Assembly (NCBI GenBank): GCA_000153445.1 | Contig: CH672397.1 | Location: forward strand, 166,710-230,709 | DNA length: 64,000 nucleotides | Source of the DNA: a gamma proteobacterium HTCC2207 | GTDB lineage: Bacteria > Pseudomonadota > Gammaproteobacteria > Pseudomonadales > Porticoccaceae | Reading direction: 5' to 3' | Translations under genes and position numbers: made by a program | The notes under the pieces: model-generated | The model's database searches: none | What the model was told of the DNA's origin: nothing | The model's input: the letters and a program-made list of their open reading frames with translations, nothing else | Shown: positions 38,136 to 47,777 of the stretch, in pieces | Layout of the letters: the number at the start of each line of letters is the position of its first letter | How positions within the stretch are numbered: the stretch's first letter is position 1

Positions 38136-39884
38136 ATGATAACTATGATTGTGAAAAACACACCGCTTAACCGACTCTGTGCCATCGCACTGGCCGCCAT
38201 CTTGGCTCTTGTCTGCAGCCACAGCTGGGCAAGTCTCACTGCCACCGCCGATCGCACAGTTATCGACAGCAATGAAACTCTGCAGCTGTTAGTGCGCTTG
38301 GACTCTCAGGCACTTATGGGCGAGCCGGACTTCACGGTAATCGAAAGCAATTTCGAAATACTCTCCACCAGCCGCCAGCAACAATACTCTAGAGTGAATG
38401 GGCAGACTCAGTCCTTCACCGACTGGAATTTACTCTTGGCACCAAAACGTACTGGCCAATTATTAGTTCCTTCGATCAAATATAAAAAAGATATAAGCAA
38501 CGCCATCGAGATCACCGTGCGCAAGGCAAGCGCTGCATCAGCAGTGGGTCAGCCAGTGTATACAGAAACCCTAGTGGATAAATCTGAGGTCTATATTCAG
38601 GAGCAGCTACTGCTCACCCACCGACTCTACACCTCGGTGCGACTCAGTGATCTGGGGCTAGACCCGCTAAAGGTTGATGATGCCCTGGTGCAAAAAGTCT
38701 CAGAGACCCAATTCCAGAAAAATATTGCCGACAAAAACTATCAAGTGGTTGAAATCATTTATGCCCTCTTCCCCCAAACCAGCGGCAAACTGCAAATCCC
38801 TGCGCTGCGTTTTTCGGCTTATGAATCGAGCAGTAATCGCTACGGGGGCTTTAGTTCCAGAGGCAATCGCATTATCCGCAACACGGATGCCAAAACCATC
38901 GATGTGATGGCAAAGCCCGCTCAAATAGACATAGATAACTGGATGCCGGCCAGTAGTATCGGTTTGACTCAGCAGTGGAGCAGCCCACTGGATCAACTAA
39001 AAGTTGGTGAGCCTATAACGCGCAATATAAGCATCACCGCCAAAGGACTAACCGGCGCTCAGATTATGCCGCTGACTCTGGGTGAAAGTGATGACTATAA
39101 AATGTACCCGGACCAACCTCAGTTGACCGACAGTGCCGACGCATCAGGCGTAACCGGCATTCGTCGCGAATCCTTTGCGCTGGTGCCCAATCGCCCAGGG
39201 AAGATAAGATTGCCGGCGGTAACCTTGCGCTGGTGGGACAGTCGCAAACAGCTTATGCAGACAGCTCAGCTGGACGCGGTAACGATTGACGTGGCGGCGG
39301 CTGAATTGAGTAAAGTGAATCCCTACATCAGCGCACCTACCCCAACAGTGGGACCCAATACGCAGGCCACAGAGACTGCACCAGAAGGACCAAAATCACT
39401 TGTGGCAGAGCTGCGCTCGTCTCTGTCTCTGCAACTGTCCCTGGCGGCTAATGGGCTGCTACTGATGCTGTTAATATTTGTCTGGCTGCGCCGCTCAAAT
39501 GCGCCGACACCACAGAGAGATCTGAGCGGTTTAAACAGCGCCCGACTGGAGCTCAAGCAGCTGCTCACTAATATAGAGCGAGCGGCACGGAAATCTGATC
39601 TGACCCCATTACGGGATAGTATTTTGGCCTGGGGTCGCTGTATTTTTCCTCAGCAAAAAGTGAAAACTCTGGCTGAAATCGCGCTATTGCTGGATAACCC
39701 AGAGCTGCAGCAACAATTCGACCTGCTCGATCAAGCTCTCTACAACAGCAGCTCAGAGCAACAACCGGATTTAAAATTGCTGGTCAATTTGATTCGCAGT
39801 GCCATAGTGCCTAAGAAGGGATCGAACAGAGAGAATATTCACAGTGCCCAACCCGAGCTTAAACCGCTCTACCCCAGCAGCTGA
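38136..39884 (+). CDS. batD: BatD-type protein (DUF/oxygen tolerance)
   Basis: 582 residues. A signal peptide (cleavage near SHSWA-SLTA) is followed by BatD beta-sandwich repeats (SLTATADRTVIDSNETLQLLVRLD; FTVIESNFEILSTSRQQQYS), and one transmembrane helix (about LAANGLLLMLLIFVWL) precedes a short cytoplasmic tail. It starts 3 nt after the previous gene. Of the two close ATG codons, 38136 and 38145, the second would also give a good signal peptide. It ends the six-gene operon. Confidence 0.88.
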   Translation: MITMIVKNTPLNRLCAIALAAILALVCSHSWASLTATADRTVIDSNETLQLLVRLDSQALMGEPDFTVIESNFEILSTSRQQQYSRVNGQTQSFTDWNLLLAPKRTGQLLVPSIKYKKDISNAIEITVRKASAASAVGQPVYTETLVDKSEVYIQEQLLLTHRLYTSVRLSDLGLDPLKVDDALVQKVSETQFQKNIADKNYQVVEIIYALFPQTSGKLQIPALRFSAYESSSNRYGGFSSRGNRIIRNTDAKTIDVMAKPAQIDIDNWMPASSIGLTQQWSSPLDQLKVGEPITRNISITAKGLTGAQIMPLTLGESDDYKMYPDQPQLTDSADASGVTGIRRESFALVPNRPGKIRLPAVTLRWWDSRKQLMQTAQLDAVTIDVAAAELSKVNPYISAPTPTVGPNTQATETAPEGPKSLVAELRSSLSLQLSLAANGLLLMLLIFVWLRRSNAPTPQRDLSGLNSARLELKQLLTNIERAARKSDLTPLRDSILAWGRCIFPQQKVKTLAEIALLLDNPELQQQFDLLDQALYNSSSEQQPDLKLLVNLIRSAIVPKKGSNRENIHSAQPELKPLYPSS

Positions 39885-39900
39885 TTAACGACTAATACGG

Positions 39901-39969
39901 TCTACCCTGCCCAGCTTATTCTTACAGGACTATCGCTCTAGCCATAAGTTTGGGTAGAATCAGTCCTGT
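39901..39969 (+). promoter_or_regulatory. Two crossing inverted repeats upstream of parA
   Basis: TCTACCC (39901-39907) complements GGGTAGA (39952-39958), and ACAGGACT (39924-39931) complements AGTCCTGT (39962-39969). The pairs interleave, so they form either alternative hairpins or a pseudoknot in RNA. TAGAAT at 39955-39960 could be a -10 box. Confidence 0.3.
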
Positions 39970-39993
39970 CTTGTAACTAATGGAGTAAGACAA

Positions 39994-40773
39994 ATGCGCA
40001 GAATTATTTTTAATGAAAAAGGCGGCGTCGGAAAATCGAGTATCACCTGTAATCTGGCAGCCATTAGCGCCTCAAGGGGCAAGCGCACCTTGGTGGTGGA
40101 TCTAGATTCCCAGTGTAACTCCACGCATTATCTACTCGGCGACAGCCCCGAAGAGAGCACAGTTGCCGACTATTTTGACGGCACTTTAGAGTTCTCCTCG
40201 AAGCTCAATGAGCCCCTGGACTATGTCCATGAAACTCCTTATGAAAACCTCTTTGTACTGCCCTCCAGCGTCAATCTGTTGGCCCTTGAGCACAAGCTCG
40301 AGTCTCGACAAAAAATTTATAAGCTGCGAGATCTGTTAAATAAGCTCGACGATGACTTTGACGAAATTTATATAGACACCGCACCCGCACTCAACTTTTA
40401 CACTCGCTCGGCGCTAATAGCTGGGGACTCTGTGTTAATCCCCTTTGACTGTGATGCGTTCTCTAGACAGGCGCTCTATTCGATACTCGATGTAATCTAT
40501 GAAATTCGCGAAGACCACAATGAAGATCTCAGTGTTGGCGGTATTGTCGTGAATCAGTTTCAGCCCACAGCATCGTTGCCCAGTCGATTAATTGCCGAAA
40601 TGAAGAAAGAGAAGCTGCCGGTGATTCCCACCTACCTCAATCAATCGGTGAAAATGAAAGAGTCCCATAATGAATCTGTGCCGCTGATTTATTTCGCTCC
40701 CTCGCACAAGTTGACTGGGCAGTATATTGCGCTGTTTGATCATTTGAGTAGGAAGCGGCGTGGGAAAAAGTAA
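39994..40773 (+). CDS. ParA/Soj-family ATPase (orphan)
   Basis: 259 residues. Deviant Walker A KGGVGKSS (9-16), LVVDLDSQCNSTHYL (switch I region) and IYIDTAPALNFYTRSALIAGD mark the ParA/MinD superfamily. It lacks an N-terminal helix-turn-helix. No parB or parS-like site is next to it, so it may position a protein complex, not DNA. A GGAG site precedes the ATG. Independent of the Bat operon, as a leader region separates them. Confidence 0.85.
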   Translation: MRRIIFNEKGGVGKSSITCNLAAISASRGKRTLVVDLDSQCNSTHYLLGDSPEESTVADYFDGTLEFSSKLNEPLDYVHETPYENLFVLPSSVNLLALEHKLESRQKIYKLRDLLNKLDDDFDEIYIDTAPALNFYTRSALIAGDSVLIPFDCDAFSRQALYSILDVIYEIREDHNEDLSVGGIVVNQFQPTASLPSRLIAEMKKEKLPVIPTYLNQSVKMKESHNESVPLIYFAPSHKLTGQYIALFDHLSRKRRGKK

Positions 40774-40795
40774 CTTTTTTGCGTGCTCAGTGAAT

Positions 40796-40949
40796 GAGAT
40801 CTCTCACATGCGTTCGAGATGACAGATGGATGGTTCGAGATGACAGATGGATGGTTCGAGGCGACAGCTTAATGATTGGACGCGACAGCTTAATCGTTCG
40901 CGAAACACCAACCCAGTCATCCCGACAGAGCGCAGCGACGAGGGATCTC
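40796..40949. repeat. R1 halves flanking a 21-bp tandem array
   Basis: R1 half GAGATCTCTCACATGCGTTC at 40796, then four 21-bp units starting at 40810, 40831, 40852 and 40873 (GTTCGAGATGACAG type), then the half GTCATCCCGACAGAGCGCAG...GGATCTC at 40916-40949. The array units repeat the end of the first R1 half. The block separates parA and aroK. Confidence 0.85.
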
Positions 40950-40996
40950 AAACTAAAAACACAGCACAATCCAATACAACCAATGACAAAATAAAT

Positions 40997-41515
40997 ATGC
41001 GTAACAACCACGACAGCATCGTTCTTATCGGCATGCCAGGCGCCGGAAAGAGCACCCTCGGTATTCTTCTGGCTAAAGAGTTAGGCTTGGATTTTGTCGA
41101 CACCGATATCGCCATCCAAGTTCGCGAGGGTCGTACCCTGCAAGAAATCCTCGATGGCAGTGATTATCTCCACTTGCGCGAGATCGAAGAACAGGTTTTA
41201 TTAAGCCAAGATATCGCTGGAAAGGTTGTCGCCACTGGCGGAAGTGCCGTCTACTCAGAACCCGGCATGGCGCGCTTAAAACACAATGCCACGGTTGTTT
41301 TTCTCGATGTACCACTTCGAGAGCTGCGCCAGCGCATCGGCAACTTTGACTCTCGGGGTATTGCCCGCAAACCCAATCAGAGCCTCGAATCACTGTTCGA
41401 AGAGCGCTGTGCGCTGTATAAAAAGTATGGGGATATCAGAGTTGACTGCGATCAGCAGTCACTGCAGCAAACATTAGACTCTGTGCTGCAGCAACTGTCG
41501 GAGTATCGCGTCTAG
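40997..41515 (+). CDS. aroK: Shikimate kinase
   Basis: 172 residues, normal length. P-loop GMPGAGKST (12-20), DTD for magnesium and shikimate, LREIEEQVL, and GGSAV substrate loop (GKVVATGGSAVYS). It phosphorylates shikimate in aromatic amino-acid synthesis. The open frame extends 50 codons upstream through R1 repeats, but the ATG at 40997 gives the family N-terminus. No clear Shine-Dalgarno precedes it. It is not next to aroB, its usual partner. Confidence 0.93.
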   Translation: MRNNHDSIVLIGMPGAGKSTLGILLAKELGLDFVDTDIAIQVREGRTLQEILDGSDYLHLREIEEQVLLSQDIAGKVVATGGSAVYSEPGMARLKHNATVVFLDVPLRELRQRIGNFDSRGIARKPNQSLESLFEERCALYKKYGDIRVDCDQQSLQQTLDSVLQQLSEYRV

Positions 41516-41530
41516 ACCTTAGCAGGCGGT

Positions 41531-42724
41531 CTACTTGAGTACAGTGCGAATCGACTCAGCAAGATAGGCAATATTGCTTGAGTTAATGCCCGCCAAGTTA
41601 ATACGAGTTGAAGAGACAATATAGATACCAAACTCTTCTCTCAGGCGCGTCAGGTGCTCTGGCGCAATACCCAAGAACGAGAACATGCCGTTCTGGCGCT
41701 TGATATGACTAAAATCCAGTCCTGCTGCATTGTCCTGAATACTGTCGGCCAGCAATGTACGCATAGCTTTGATTCGCAGGCGAACCTCTTCCAGCTCCGC
41801 TTTCCAGTCCTTACAAAGCGCTTCATCGCCCAGAATTAACGAGACTAACAGAGCGCCGTGAGCAGGTGGCATGGAGTACATCTGACGGGCGACCGCCATG
41901 GCCTGACCGCCGACAATTGCAGCTTGCTCAGGAGTTTGTGTAATAAAGGTAATCGATCCAGTGCGCTCGCGGTAGAGACCAAAGTTCTTAGAGCAGCTCG
42001 AGGCCACTACCAACTCCGGTAACTTCTCAGCCATCAGACGCATGCCGTAGGCATCTTCGTCCAAGCCATCACCAAGCCCCTGATAGGCGGTGTCAATAAA
42101 GGGTACAAAACCGCGCTCCAGCGCAATCTCAGTAATCTGGTCCCACTGTTCGTTGCTCAGATCCGCGCCAGTCGGGTTATGACAGCAACCATGCAACAGC
42201 ACCACATCACCAGCGGGAACCCGGCGCAGAGTCTCAAGCATTAGGTCAATATTGACCTCGCGAGTCGCTGTGTCGTAATAGGGATATTCTGCAATCTCAA
42301 AACCCGCACTGCCAAGCAGTGGGATATGGTTCGGCCAGGTGGGTGTGCCAACCCATAATTTTGCCTCGGGGCGAGCGCGACGAATCACCTCAGCACCGAC
42401 TCTCAAAGCGCCAGAACCACCTGGGGCCTGCAGGCTCTTAGCTCGTCCAGATGCCAGAACAGCGTGATCCTGACCAAACATCAACTGCAACATTCTGCTG
42501 TTGTACTCAGCATCGCCAGCAATGCCTTGATAGGATTTGGTTTTCTCAAGCTCGGCCAATTTGGCTTCGGCGCGTTTTACCGAATCCATAACCGGCGTTT
42601 GACCGCGGTCATTCATATAGACGCCAACGCCTAAATCGATTTTAGTCTCGCGCGGGTCTTCTCGAAAAGCCGCCATCAATCCAAGAATAGGATCAGCAAC
42701 TACGGGCTTTAAACTTTCAAACAT
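41531..42724 (-). CDS. Class I aromatic/aspartate aminotransferase
   Basis: 397 residues, PLP fold type I. MFESLKPVVADPILGLMAAFREDPRETKIDLGVGVY, HGCCHNPTGADL, FIDTAYQGLGDGLDEDAYGMR and the PLP-lysine stretch SSCSKNFGLYRERTG match the AspC/TyrB subgroup, which transfers amino groups between 2-oxoglutarate and aspartate or aromatic amino acids. The gene converges with aroK, and the aromatic pathway link is tempting. Substrate preference cannot be settled from sequence; AspC/TyrB are both possible. Confidence 0.9.
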   Translation of the reverse strand: MFESLKPVVADPILGLMAAFREDPRETKIDLGVGVYMNDRGQTPVMDSVKRAEAKLAELEKTKSYQGIAGDAEYNSRMLQLMFGQDHAVLASGRAKSLQAPGGSGALRVGAEVIRRARPEAKLWVGTPTWPNHIPLLGSAGFEIAEYPYYDTATREVNIDLMLETLRRVPAGDVVLLHGCCHNPTGADLSNEQWDQITEIALERGFVPFIDTAYQGLGDGLDEDAYGMRLMAEKLPELVVASSCSKNFGLYRERTGSITFITQTPEQAAIVGGQAMAVARQMYSMPPAHGALLVSLILGDEALCKDWKAELEEVRLRIKAMRTLLADSIQDNAAGLDFSHIKRQNGMFSFLGIAPEHLTRLREEFGIYIVSSTRINLAGINSSNIAYLAESIRTVLK

Positions 42725-42769
42725 CGGTGGTTTCCTGTGGAATTAAATGTGGGCCAAAATTCGGGTGAC

Positions 42770-42805
42770 AGTACTGGTAAAAGTACGGATAAAACTACGG
42801 GTAAA
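42770..42805. repeat. 12-bp tandem repeat, 3 copies
   Basis: AGTACTGGTAAA, AGTACGGATAAA, ACTACGGGTAAA at 42770, 42782 and 42794, in the gap between the aminotransferase start and the hydrolase stop. Confidence 0.7.
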
Positions 42806-42846
42806 AAAATTGCAGGCGTGATTCTACTATGTCTGGCGAGATTTGG

Positions 42847-43656
42847 TTACGGTTTTGTCGGTGTTTTCGTCTCAATAAAGGCCCTTATTGAGGCGTTTAC
42901 CGTTTCCGGCTTCTCTGCGTGTAACCAATGGGCGGTATCTGCAATAATTTCTAATTGAGAATGAGGGAATAACTGTTCGATAATCGGGCGATGTTTATCC
43001 TGAATATAGGCCGAATGCTCACCCTTCAAAAACAGCGCTGGCCCAACGTAGGGTTGCCCTGTGGGCGCTGCCACCAATGTGCTGGCATAGTTCTGATTTA
43101 TTGAGGATAAATTTAGCTTTAAACTAAAGTCACCCTCGGGGCTGCGGGCGAGATTTTTCAGCAAAAAGGCGCGTACTGATGCCTCGGCAATATGCTCGCT
43201 AATCAGCGCATCAGCATCACGCCGGCTTTTGATCGTATTTTTCGCCAGTAGATTGAGCCCATCAAGAGCGGCATCCTGACGTGCGCCATAGGTGACCGGC
43301 GCTATATCAATTACCACCAAATTAGTGACCCGCTGGGGATTATTCAGCGCCACCTGCATTGCCACCTTGCCACCCAAAGAGTGGCCAATCAAACTCGCAC
43401 TAACGAGGTTGAGATCATCCATCAACTCAACAATATCGGCAGCCATAGAGGGCAGATCCATCAGTAACTCATGGGGCGAGTCACCGTGATTGCGCAGATC
43501 CACGCTGACAACACGATAATCTGCGACCAAGGAGCGCGCCAGCACCCCCAGATTGCTCAGTGAACCAAACATACCGTGAATCAGAATAAGGGTTGGACGG
43601 TTTTCCTGCCCCTCTAAAAGGTCATTGCCGGACTGAAGCGTATAGTTGAGTTTCAT
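42847..43656 (-). CDS. Alpha/beta hydrolase, YbfF-like esterase
   Basis: 269 residues. LILIHGMFGSLSNLG forms the oxyanion loop, the nucleophile elbow is GHSLGGK (serine near residue 95), VVIDIAPVTYG follows, and the catalytic histidine is in DTAHWLHAEKPE. The pattern matches YbfF-type short-acyl/acyl-CoA esterases. Start ATG at 43656. It lies 18 nt downstream of the SDR gene on the same strand, so the two are probably cotranscribed. Confidence 0.87.
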   Translation of the reverse strand: MKLNYTLQSGNDLLEGQENRPTLILIHGMFGSLSNLGVLARSLVADYRVVSVDLRNHGDSPHELLMDLPSMAADIVELMDDLNLVSASLIGHSLGGKVAMQVALNNPQRVTNLVVIDIAPVTYGARQDAALDGLNLLAKNTIKSRRDADALISEHIAEASVRAFLLKNLARSPEGDFSLKLNLSSINQNYASTLVAAPTGQPYVGPALFLKGEHSAYIQDKHRPIIEQLFPHSQLEIIADTAHWLHAEKPETVNASIRAFIETKTPTKP

Positions 43657-43674
43657 AGTACTTTTGGGATGCCT

Positions 43675-44502
43675 CTATTTAGCAGCTTGACGATTGCGAT
43701 ATTTTTCTTTGTTTTTACGGCCCTGCTCGTAGAGTTTCGGACGCAGACGCCGACGTAAGTTCGGAAACAGATAGCTGATATGGGTAAGTTTAGCGCTTGC
43801 CGCCGGCAGCACCACCTCGACTTCCTCTCCCGAAGCCACGGTCAAAATACCCGCGGCAACCTGCTCTGCACTACTCATGGGCTGAGAGAACACAATATCC
43901 TCCACGGCATCAATTTCATCCATAATAAAACCGGTGTCGATTGGACCCGGAGAAACTGAACCCACGCTGATACCGCTATCTCGGAGTTCATCTGCCAGGG
44001 CATAACTAAAGGCGCGCAATCCGGCTTTGGTAGCACTGTAAGTTGCAGCACCCTGCAGCGGCGCGCGGCCAGCCAATGAGCCAACATTTACAATCGCACC
44101 CTCACCTGCACGCTGAAGATAGGGAATCGCGGCACAGGACAACAGCAAGGGCGCGCGCATATTGATATCGACCATGGCAGCAACATCCGCAGGCGAAACC
44201 GTTTTAAGATCCCCTCGCGCATGCATACCGGCATTATTAATAATCACATGCACCGCGCCAAAGGCAGCCTCGGCTTTTTCTAGAAGCGCTAAACAATCAT
44301 CGTTGTTCGCTACATTCATCACCACCGTCAGCACTTCGCACTGAGAGCGCAGCTCCTCGGCAATGGTATTTAAAGCGGCTTCACCGCGGGCTACCAGAAC
44401 AAGCTTGGCCTTATGACTGGCGAATAGACGGGCGCAGGCTGCACCAACTCCGGCGGATGCGCCAGTAATGATTACAGTTTTGTTTTCAAAGGACTTTATC
44501 AT
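43675..44502 (-). CDS. Short-chain dehydrogenase/reductase
   Basis: 275 residues. Cofactor motif TGASAGVGAACA (about 14-25), INNAGMHARG, catalytic serine in VNVGSLAG and Y-x3-K as YSATK. Family is certain and the substrate is not. The C-terminus is basic (RRRLRPKLYEQGRKNKEKYRNRQAAK), which is unusual for a soluble SDR and may bring it to membranes or nucleic acid. Confidence 0.88.
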   Translation of the reverse strand: MIKSFENKTVIITGASAGVGAACARLFASHKAKLVLVARGEAALNTIAEELRSQCEVLTVVMNVANNDDCLALLEKAEAAFGAVHVIINNAGMHARGDLKTVSPADVAAMVDINMRAPLLLSCAAIPYLQRAGEGAIVNVGSLAGRAPLQGAATYSATKAGLRAFSYALADELRDSGISVGSVSPGPIDTGFIMDEIDAVEDIVFSQPMSSAEQVAAGILTVASGEEVEVVLPAASAKLTHISYLFPNLRRRLRPKLYEQGRKNKEKYRNRQAAK

Positions 44503-44618
44503 TTTTATTTTTATTCCTTAATTAGAGTAGGAGATCATTTAAAAGATCGGATTTTCAATGGACAGGATTATAACCCCGTCAGATCAAAAGGCGCATGACA
44601 CAGAGGGATACTGCACCA

Positions 44619-46076
44619 CTATTGGTCTATGCCGCCCATACAAATATATTTCAGATCCATGTAGTCATCCATTCCATATTTGGATCCCTCGCGGCCACTG
44701 CCCGATTCTTTGACGCCACCGAATGGTGCCATCTCATTGGAGATCACGCCCTCATTGACGCCGACAATGCCGTATTCAAGTTGCTCGGCAACACGCCAGA
44801 CACGGCCTATATCACGGGAATAAAAATAGGCCGCCAAGCCAAATTCAGTGTCATTGGCCATCGCCACAACCTCGGCTTCAGTTTCAAACTTAAACACCGG
44901 TGCCACGGGGCCAAAAATCTCCTCGGAGAAAACCCGCATATCGCGGCTGACATCTGTGAGAATAGTCGGCAAGACAAAGGCACCACCGAGATCACTGCGA
45001 CCGCCGCCAAGCGCAACCTTAGCGCCCTTGGTCACAGCATCATCAATAAAGTCACAGACATTGTTGGCCGCCTTTTCATCGATTAGTGGGCCAACAGTGA
45101 CGCCCTCCTCGGTGCCATTACCGATAACGAGGTTCTGGGTGGCAACAGTCAGTTTGCGAACAAATTCATCATAAATTCCAGCTTGCACAATAATTCGGTT
45201 GGAGCAGACACAGGTCTGTCCAGCATTACGATACTTTGATACCAATGTGCCCTGCACCGCGGCATCAATATCTGCGTCATCAAAAACAATAAAGGGTGCA
45301 TTGCCACCCAACTCCATGGAAGTGCGCTTAACCGTTTGGGCACATTCCGCCATCAGCTGCTTGCCCACGGGGGTAGAGCCGGTAAAGGTCACTTTTCGAA
45401 CCAATGGGTTGCCAGTCAACTCGGCACCAATCTGAGCTGTGCGACCTGTGACTATATTCATTAGGCCCCGAGGGAAACCAGCACGCACAGCAAGCTCCAT
45501 CAGCGCCAAGGCTGACAGCGGCGTGGCATTAGCCGGTTTACAGACAACTGCACAGCCCGCCGCAATAGCCGGTGCGATCTTGCGCGTCAGCATGGCATTG
45601 GGGAAATTCCACGGCGTAATACAGGCAACAACCCCTACCGGCTGCTTAATCACCACAATGCGCTTATCGTTTGAGGGCTGCGGAATCGTATCACCATAGA
45701 CGCGCTTGGACTCTTCGGAGAACCACTCTATATAGTTGGCACCATAGGCCACTTCACCTCGAGCTTCAGCCAGGGGCTTGCCCTGCTCAGCAGTCAGTAT
45801 TTGCGCCAGATCTTCTTGATTCTCCATCACCAGATCAAACCAGCGACGCAGTACCGCGGCGCGCTCTTTAATAGTGGATTTAGCCCACTGTTTTTGGGCC
45901 ACAGCTGCAGCTTCAATCATGCGCCGGGTTTCAGCTGTACCGCACTTGACCACTTCGGCGATTGTCTCGCCGTTGGCAGGATTGACAACTGCGAGAGTCT
46001 CCCCGCTATCTGCGTCTACCCACTGGCCATCAATATGCGCCTGAGTTTTCAGTAAGCTGTTATCGTGTAATTGCAA
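44619..46076 (-). CDS. gabD: NAD(P)-dependent succinate-semialdehyde dehydrogenase
   Basis: 485 residues. Aldehyde dehydrogenase with TPWNFPNAM, GSTPVGKQLM, catalytic Glu255 in MELGGNAP and catalytic Cys289 in AGQTCVCSNR. The CVCSNR context and the EEGVTVGPLIDEKA segment fit GabD, which oxidises succinate semialdehyde to succinate at the end of GABA breakdown. No gabT gene is near. It stands alone, 116 nt upstream of the SDR gene. Confidence 0.9.
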   Translation of the reverse strand: MQLHDNSLLKTQAHIDGQWVDADSGETLAVVNPANGETIAEVVKCGTAETRRMIEAAAVAQKQWAKSTIKERAAVLRRWFDLVMENQEDLAQILTAEQGKPLAEARGEVAYGANYIEWFSEESKRVYGDTIPQPSNDKRIVVIKQPVGVVACITPWNFPNAMLTRKIAPAIAAGCAVVCKPANATPLSALALMELAVRAGFPRGLMNIVTGRTAQIGAELTGNPLVRKVTFTGSTPVGKQLMAECAQTVKRTSMELGGNAPFIVFDDADIDAAVQGTLVSKYRNAGQTCVCSNRIIVQAGIYDEFVRKLTVATQNLVIGNGTEEGVTVGPLIDEKAANNVCDFIDDAVTKGAKVALGGGRSDLGGAFVLPTILTDVSRDMRVFSEEIFGPVAPVFKFETEAEVVAMANDTEFGLAAYFYSRDIGRVWRVAEQLEYGIVGVNEGVISNEMAPFGGVKESGSGREGSKYGMDDYMDLKYICMGGIDQ

Positions 46077-46347
46077 TTCCGTGTCTCCTTGAGATTCGCT
46101 AAGGCTGTATTCAGCTTGTAATGAGCCGCAATAAAAAGCGCCGCAACCACAAGCACCCTTTTGTGTAAGTCAGTTAACACAACGCTATTAGTTAATTTCC
46201 AACAATACCCTATAGTGGCAACTGCGACCACAGTCTGCGAGTGTAGAACAACTATTTCCAGTATTCCTAGAAAAGCGGTAACCTGACTCAGGAATTATAT
46301 TTAACAGATAAACTGGCTAACCGACAAAGCTGCCGACCAATAAAACT

Positions 46348-46941
46348 ATGTCAGATTCACAACTCTACTTTTGTCGCGACGGTATACACACCCATTTGGT
46401 GATACCCAGTGCCGCCTTGCTCCGCGTCTTGCCCGAGCTCGACGAGCAGTTGCGCGGCACCCAGTGGGCGCGAATTGGCTGGGGCGACTACCTCTATTAC
46501 GGCTCAGCGCAACAATCCCTTATGCTTGGATTGCGCGCCCTGTTATTGCCCACCAGAGCAACAATCGCCGTGCTCGGCATTTCAGACATTAACCAATACC
46601 GCAGCAGCTACGCCACCGGCAGAACCTACAGTATCAATGCAAACCTTGGGGTAATCGATGCCGTGGTGGCCTTTATCTCACGACACTTTAAAGTGGACAA
46701 ATACCACCAGCTGATCAAGGTTCGCGCGCGCGACAGTGGCGAAACTTTTTTTCAGTCGCGAGGCATCTATATGTGCATCAACACCTGCAATAACTGGACA
46801 TCTCGCGGCCTTAAAATTGCCGGGCTGCGCTGCCTGCCGCGATTAAACTTTTTACCCAGTCAGGTAGAGCGATCAGTGCGCCGCAACGGTTACCTGCCGC
46901 TACCACTGTTACTGCCTGAGCCCCAACAGCAGAGCAATTAA
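46348..46941 (+). CDS. DUF2459 family protein
   Basis: 197 residues. DGIHTHLVIP, QWARIGWGDYLYYGS and INTCNNWTSRGLKIAGL are the DUF2459 hallmarks; conserved His, Asp and Cys suggest an enzyme, but the function is unknown. Most homologues have an N-terminal transmembrane helix that is absent here, so this copy may be cytoplasmic. It diverges from gabD. Confidence 0.8.
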   Translation: MSDSQLYFCRDGIHTHLVIPSAALLRVLPELDEQLRGTQWARIGWGDYLYYGSAQQSLMLGLRALLLPTRATIAVLGISDINQYRSSYATGRTYSINANLGVIDAVVAFISRHFKVDKYHQLIKVRARDSGETFFQSRGIYMCINTCNNWTSRGLKIAGLRCLPRLNFLPSQVERSVRRNGYLPLPLLLPEPQQQSN

Positions 46942-47074
46942 TACCCTTGTGGCTAAGCGGTCAGATTTAGGGCTATCAAAGGACTAACAGCTATCCTAGG
47001 ATGCTGAAATAAGATCAAAATAAGTCAACCTAATAAATCAACTCTAATAAATCAAAAATAGACCGAGGCAAGCA

Positions 47075-47752
47075 ATGATTGAGTATAAGCAAGAAGGCGA
47101 TGTAGCAATTCTTAACTGGGACGATGGCAAAGTGAACTCTCTGAGTCATGCCACTGTTGACCTGTTTAATGAACAACTGGACCGCGCCGAAAAAGACGCC
47201 TCAGCAGTGGTTATTCACGGTCGCCCCGGTCTTCTTTCAGCAGGCTTCAATCTTAAAGAGGTCTCGGCAGAAACGGCTGCTCAGTCCGCAGATGACAGGC
47301 TTTTGCCCGCTCTTGTGAATAAAGGCGCAGCCTTGCTATTAAGAGTCTTTAGCCACCCCCAGCCAGTAGTGACTGCCTGCACCGGCCATGCCATTGCTGC
47401 CGGCGGCATGATGTTACTGGCCTCAGATACCCGCATTGGTGTTCAGGGTGAGTTTAAGATTGCCCTAAATGAAACAGTGATTGATATGATTTTGCCGGCC
47501 TTTGGTATAGAGCTGGTTAAGTCCCGACTAACACCGCGTTTTCAAACTATGTGTGCCATTCAAGCCCATATGTTCACCCCGGAAACCGCTCTTGAAGCAG
47601 GTTTCTTTGACGAGCTCGTCAGTGCCGAAGAAGTGTTGCCACGGGCTCTTGAGCATGCCACTGCGTTAGCCAAGCTGCCAGCAGTGTATGGCGTCAATAA
47701 GATGATGCTGCGTCAATCACACGCCGATATTATTAGAGCCAGTCTCAACTAG
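47075..47752 (+). CDS. Enoyl-CoA hydratase/isomerase (crotonase) family
   Basis: 225 residues, at the short end of the crotonase family. SAGFNLKEVS and the GHAIAAGGMMLLASD oxyanion region are recognisable. The usual glutamates of hydratases are not clearly placed (KIALNETVIDMILP), so isomerase or other crotonase chemistry is possible. Preceded by GAGGCAAGC. It starts 25 nt before the GST-like gene, with which it is probably cotranscribed. Confidence 0.85.
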   Translation: MIEYKQEGDVAILNWDDGKVNSLSHATVDLFNEQLDRAEKDASAVVIHGRPGLLSAGFNLKEVSAETAAQSADDRLLPALVNKGAALLLRVFSHPQPVVTACTGHAIAAGGMMLLASDTRIGVQGEFKIALNETVIDMILPAFGIELVKSRLTPRFQTMCAIQAHMFTPETALEAGFFDELVSAEEVLPRALEHATALAKLPAVYGVNKMMLRQSHADIIRASLN

Positions 47753-47777
47753 CCGGTAAGGACAGAGGAGCAAACTT

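Noticed and set aside
40847..40996. 50-codon N-terminal extension of aroK
   Set aside because: It translates R1 repeats; shikimate kinase homology starts at 40997.
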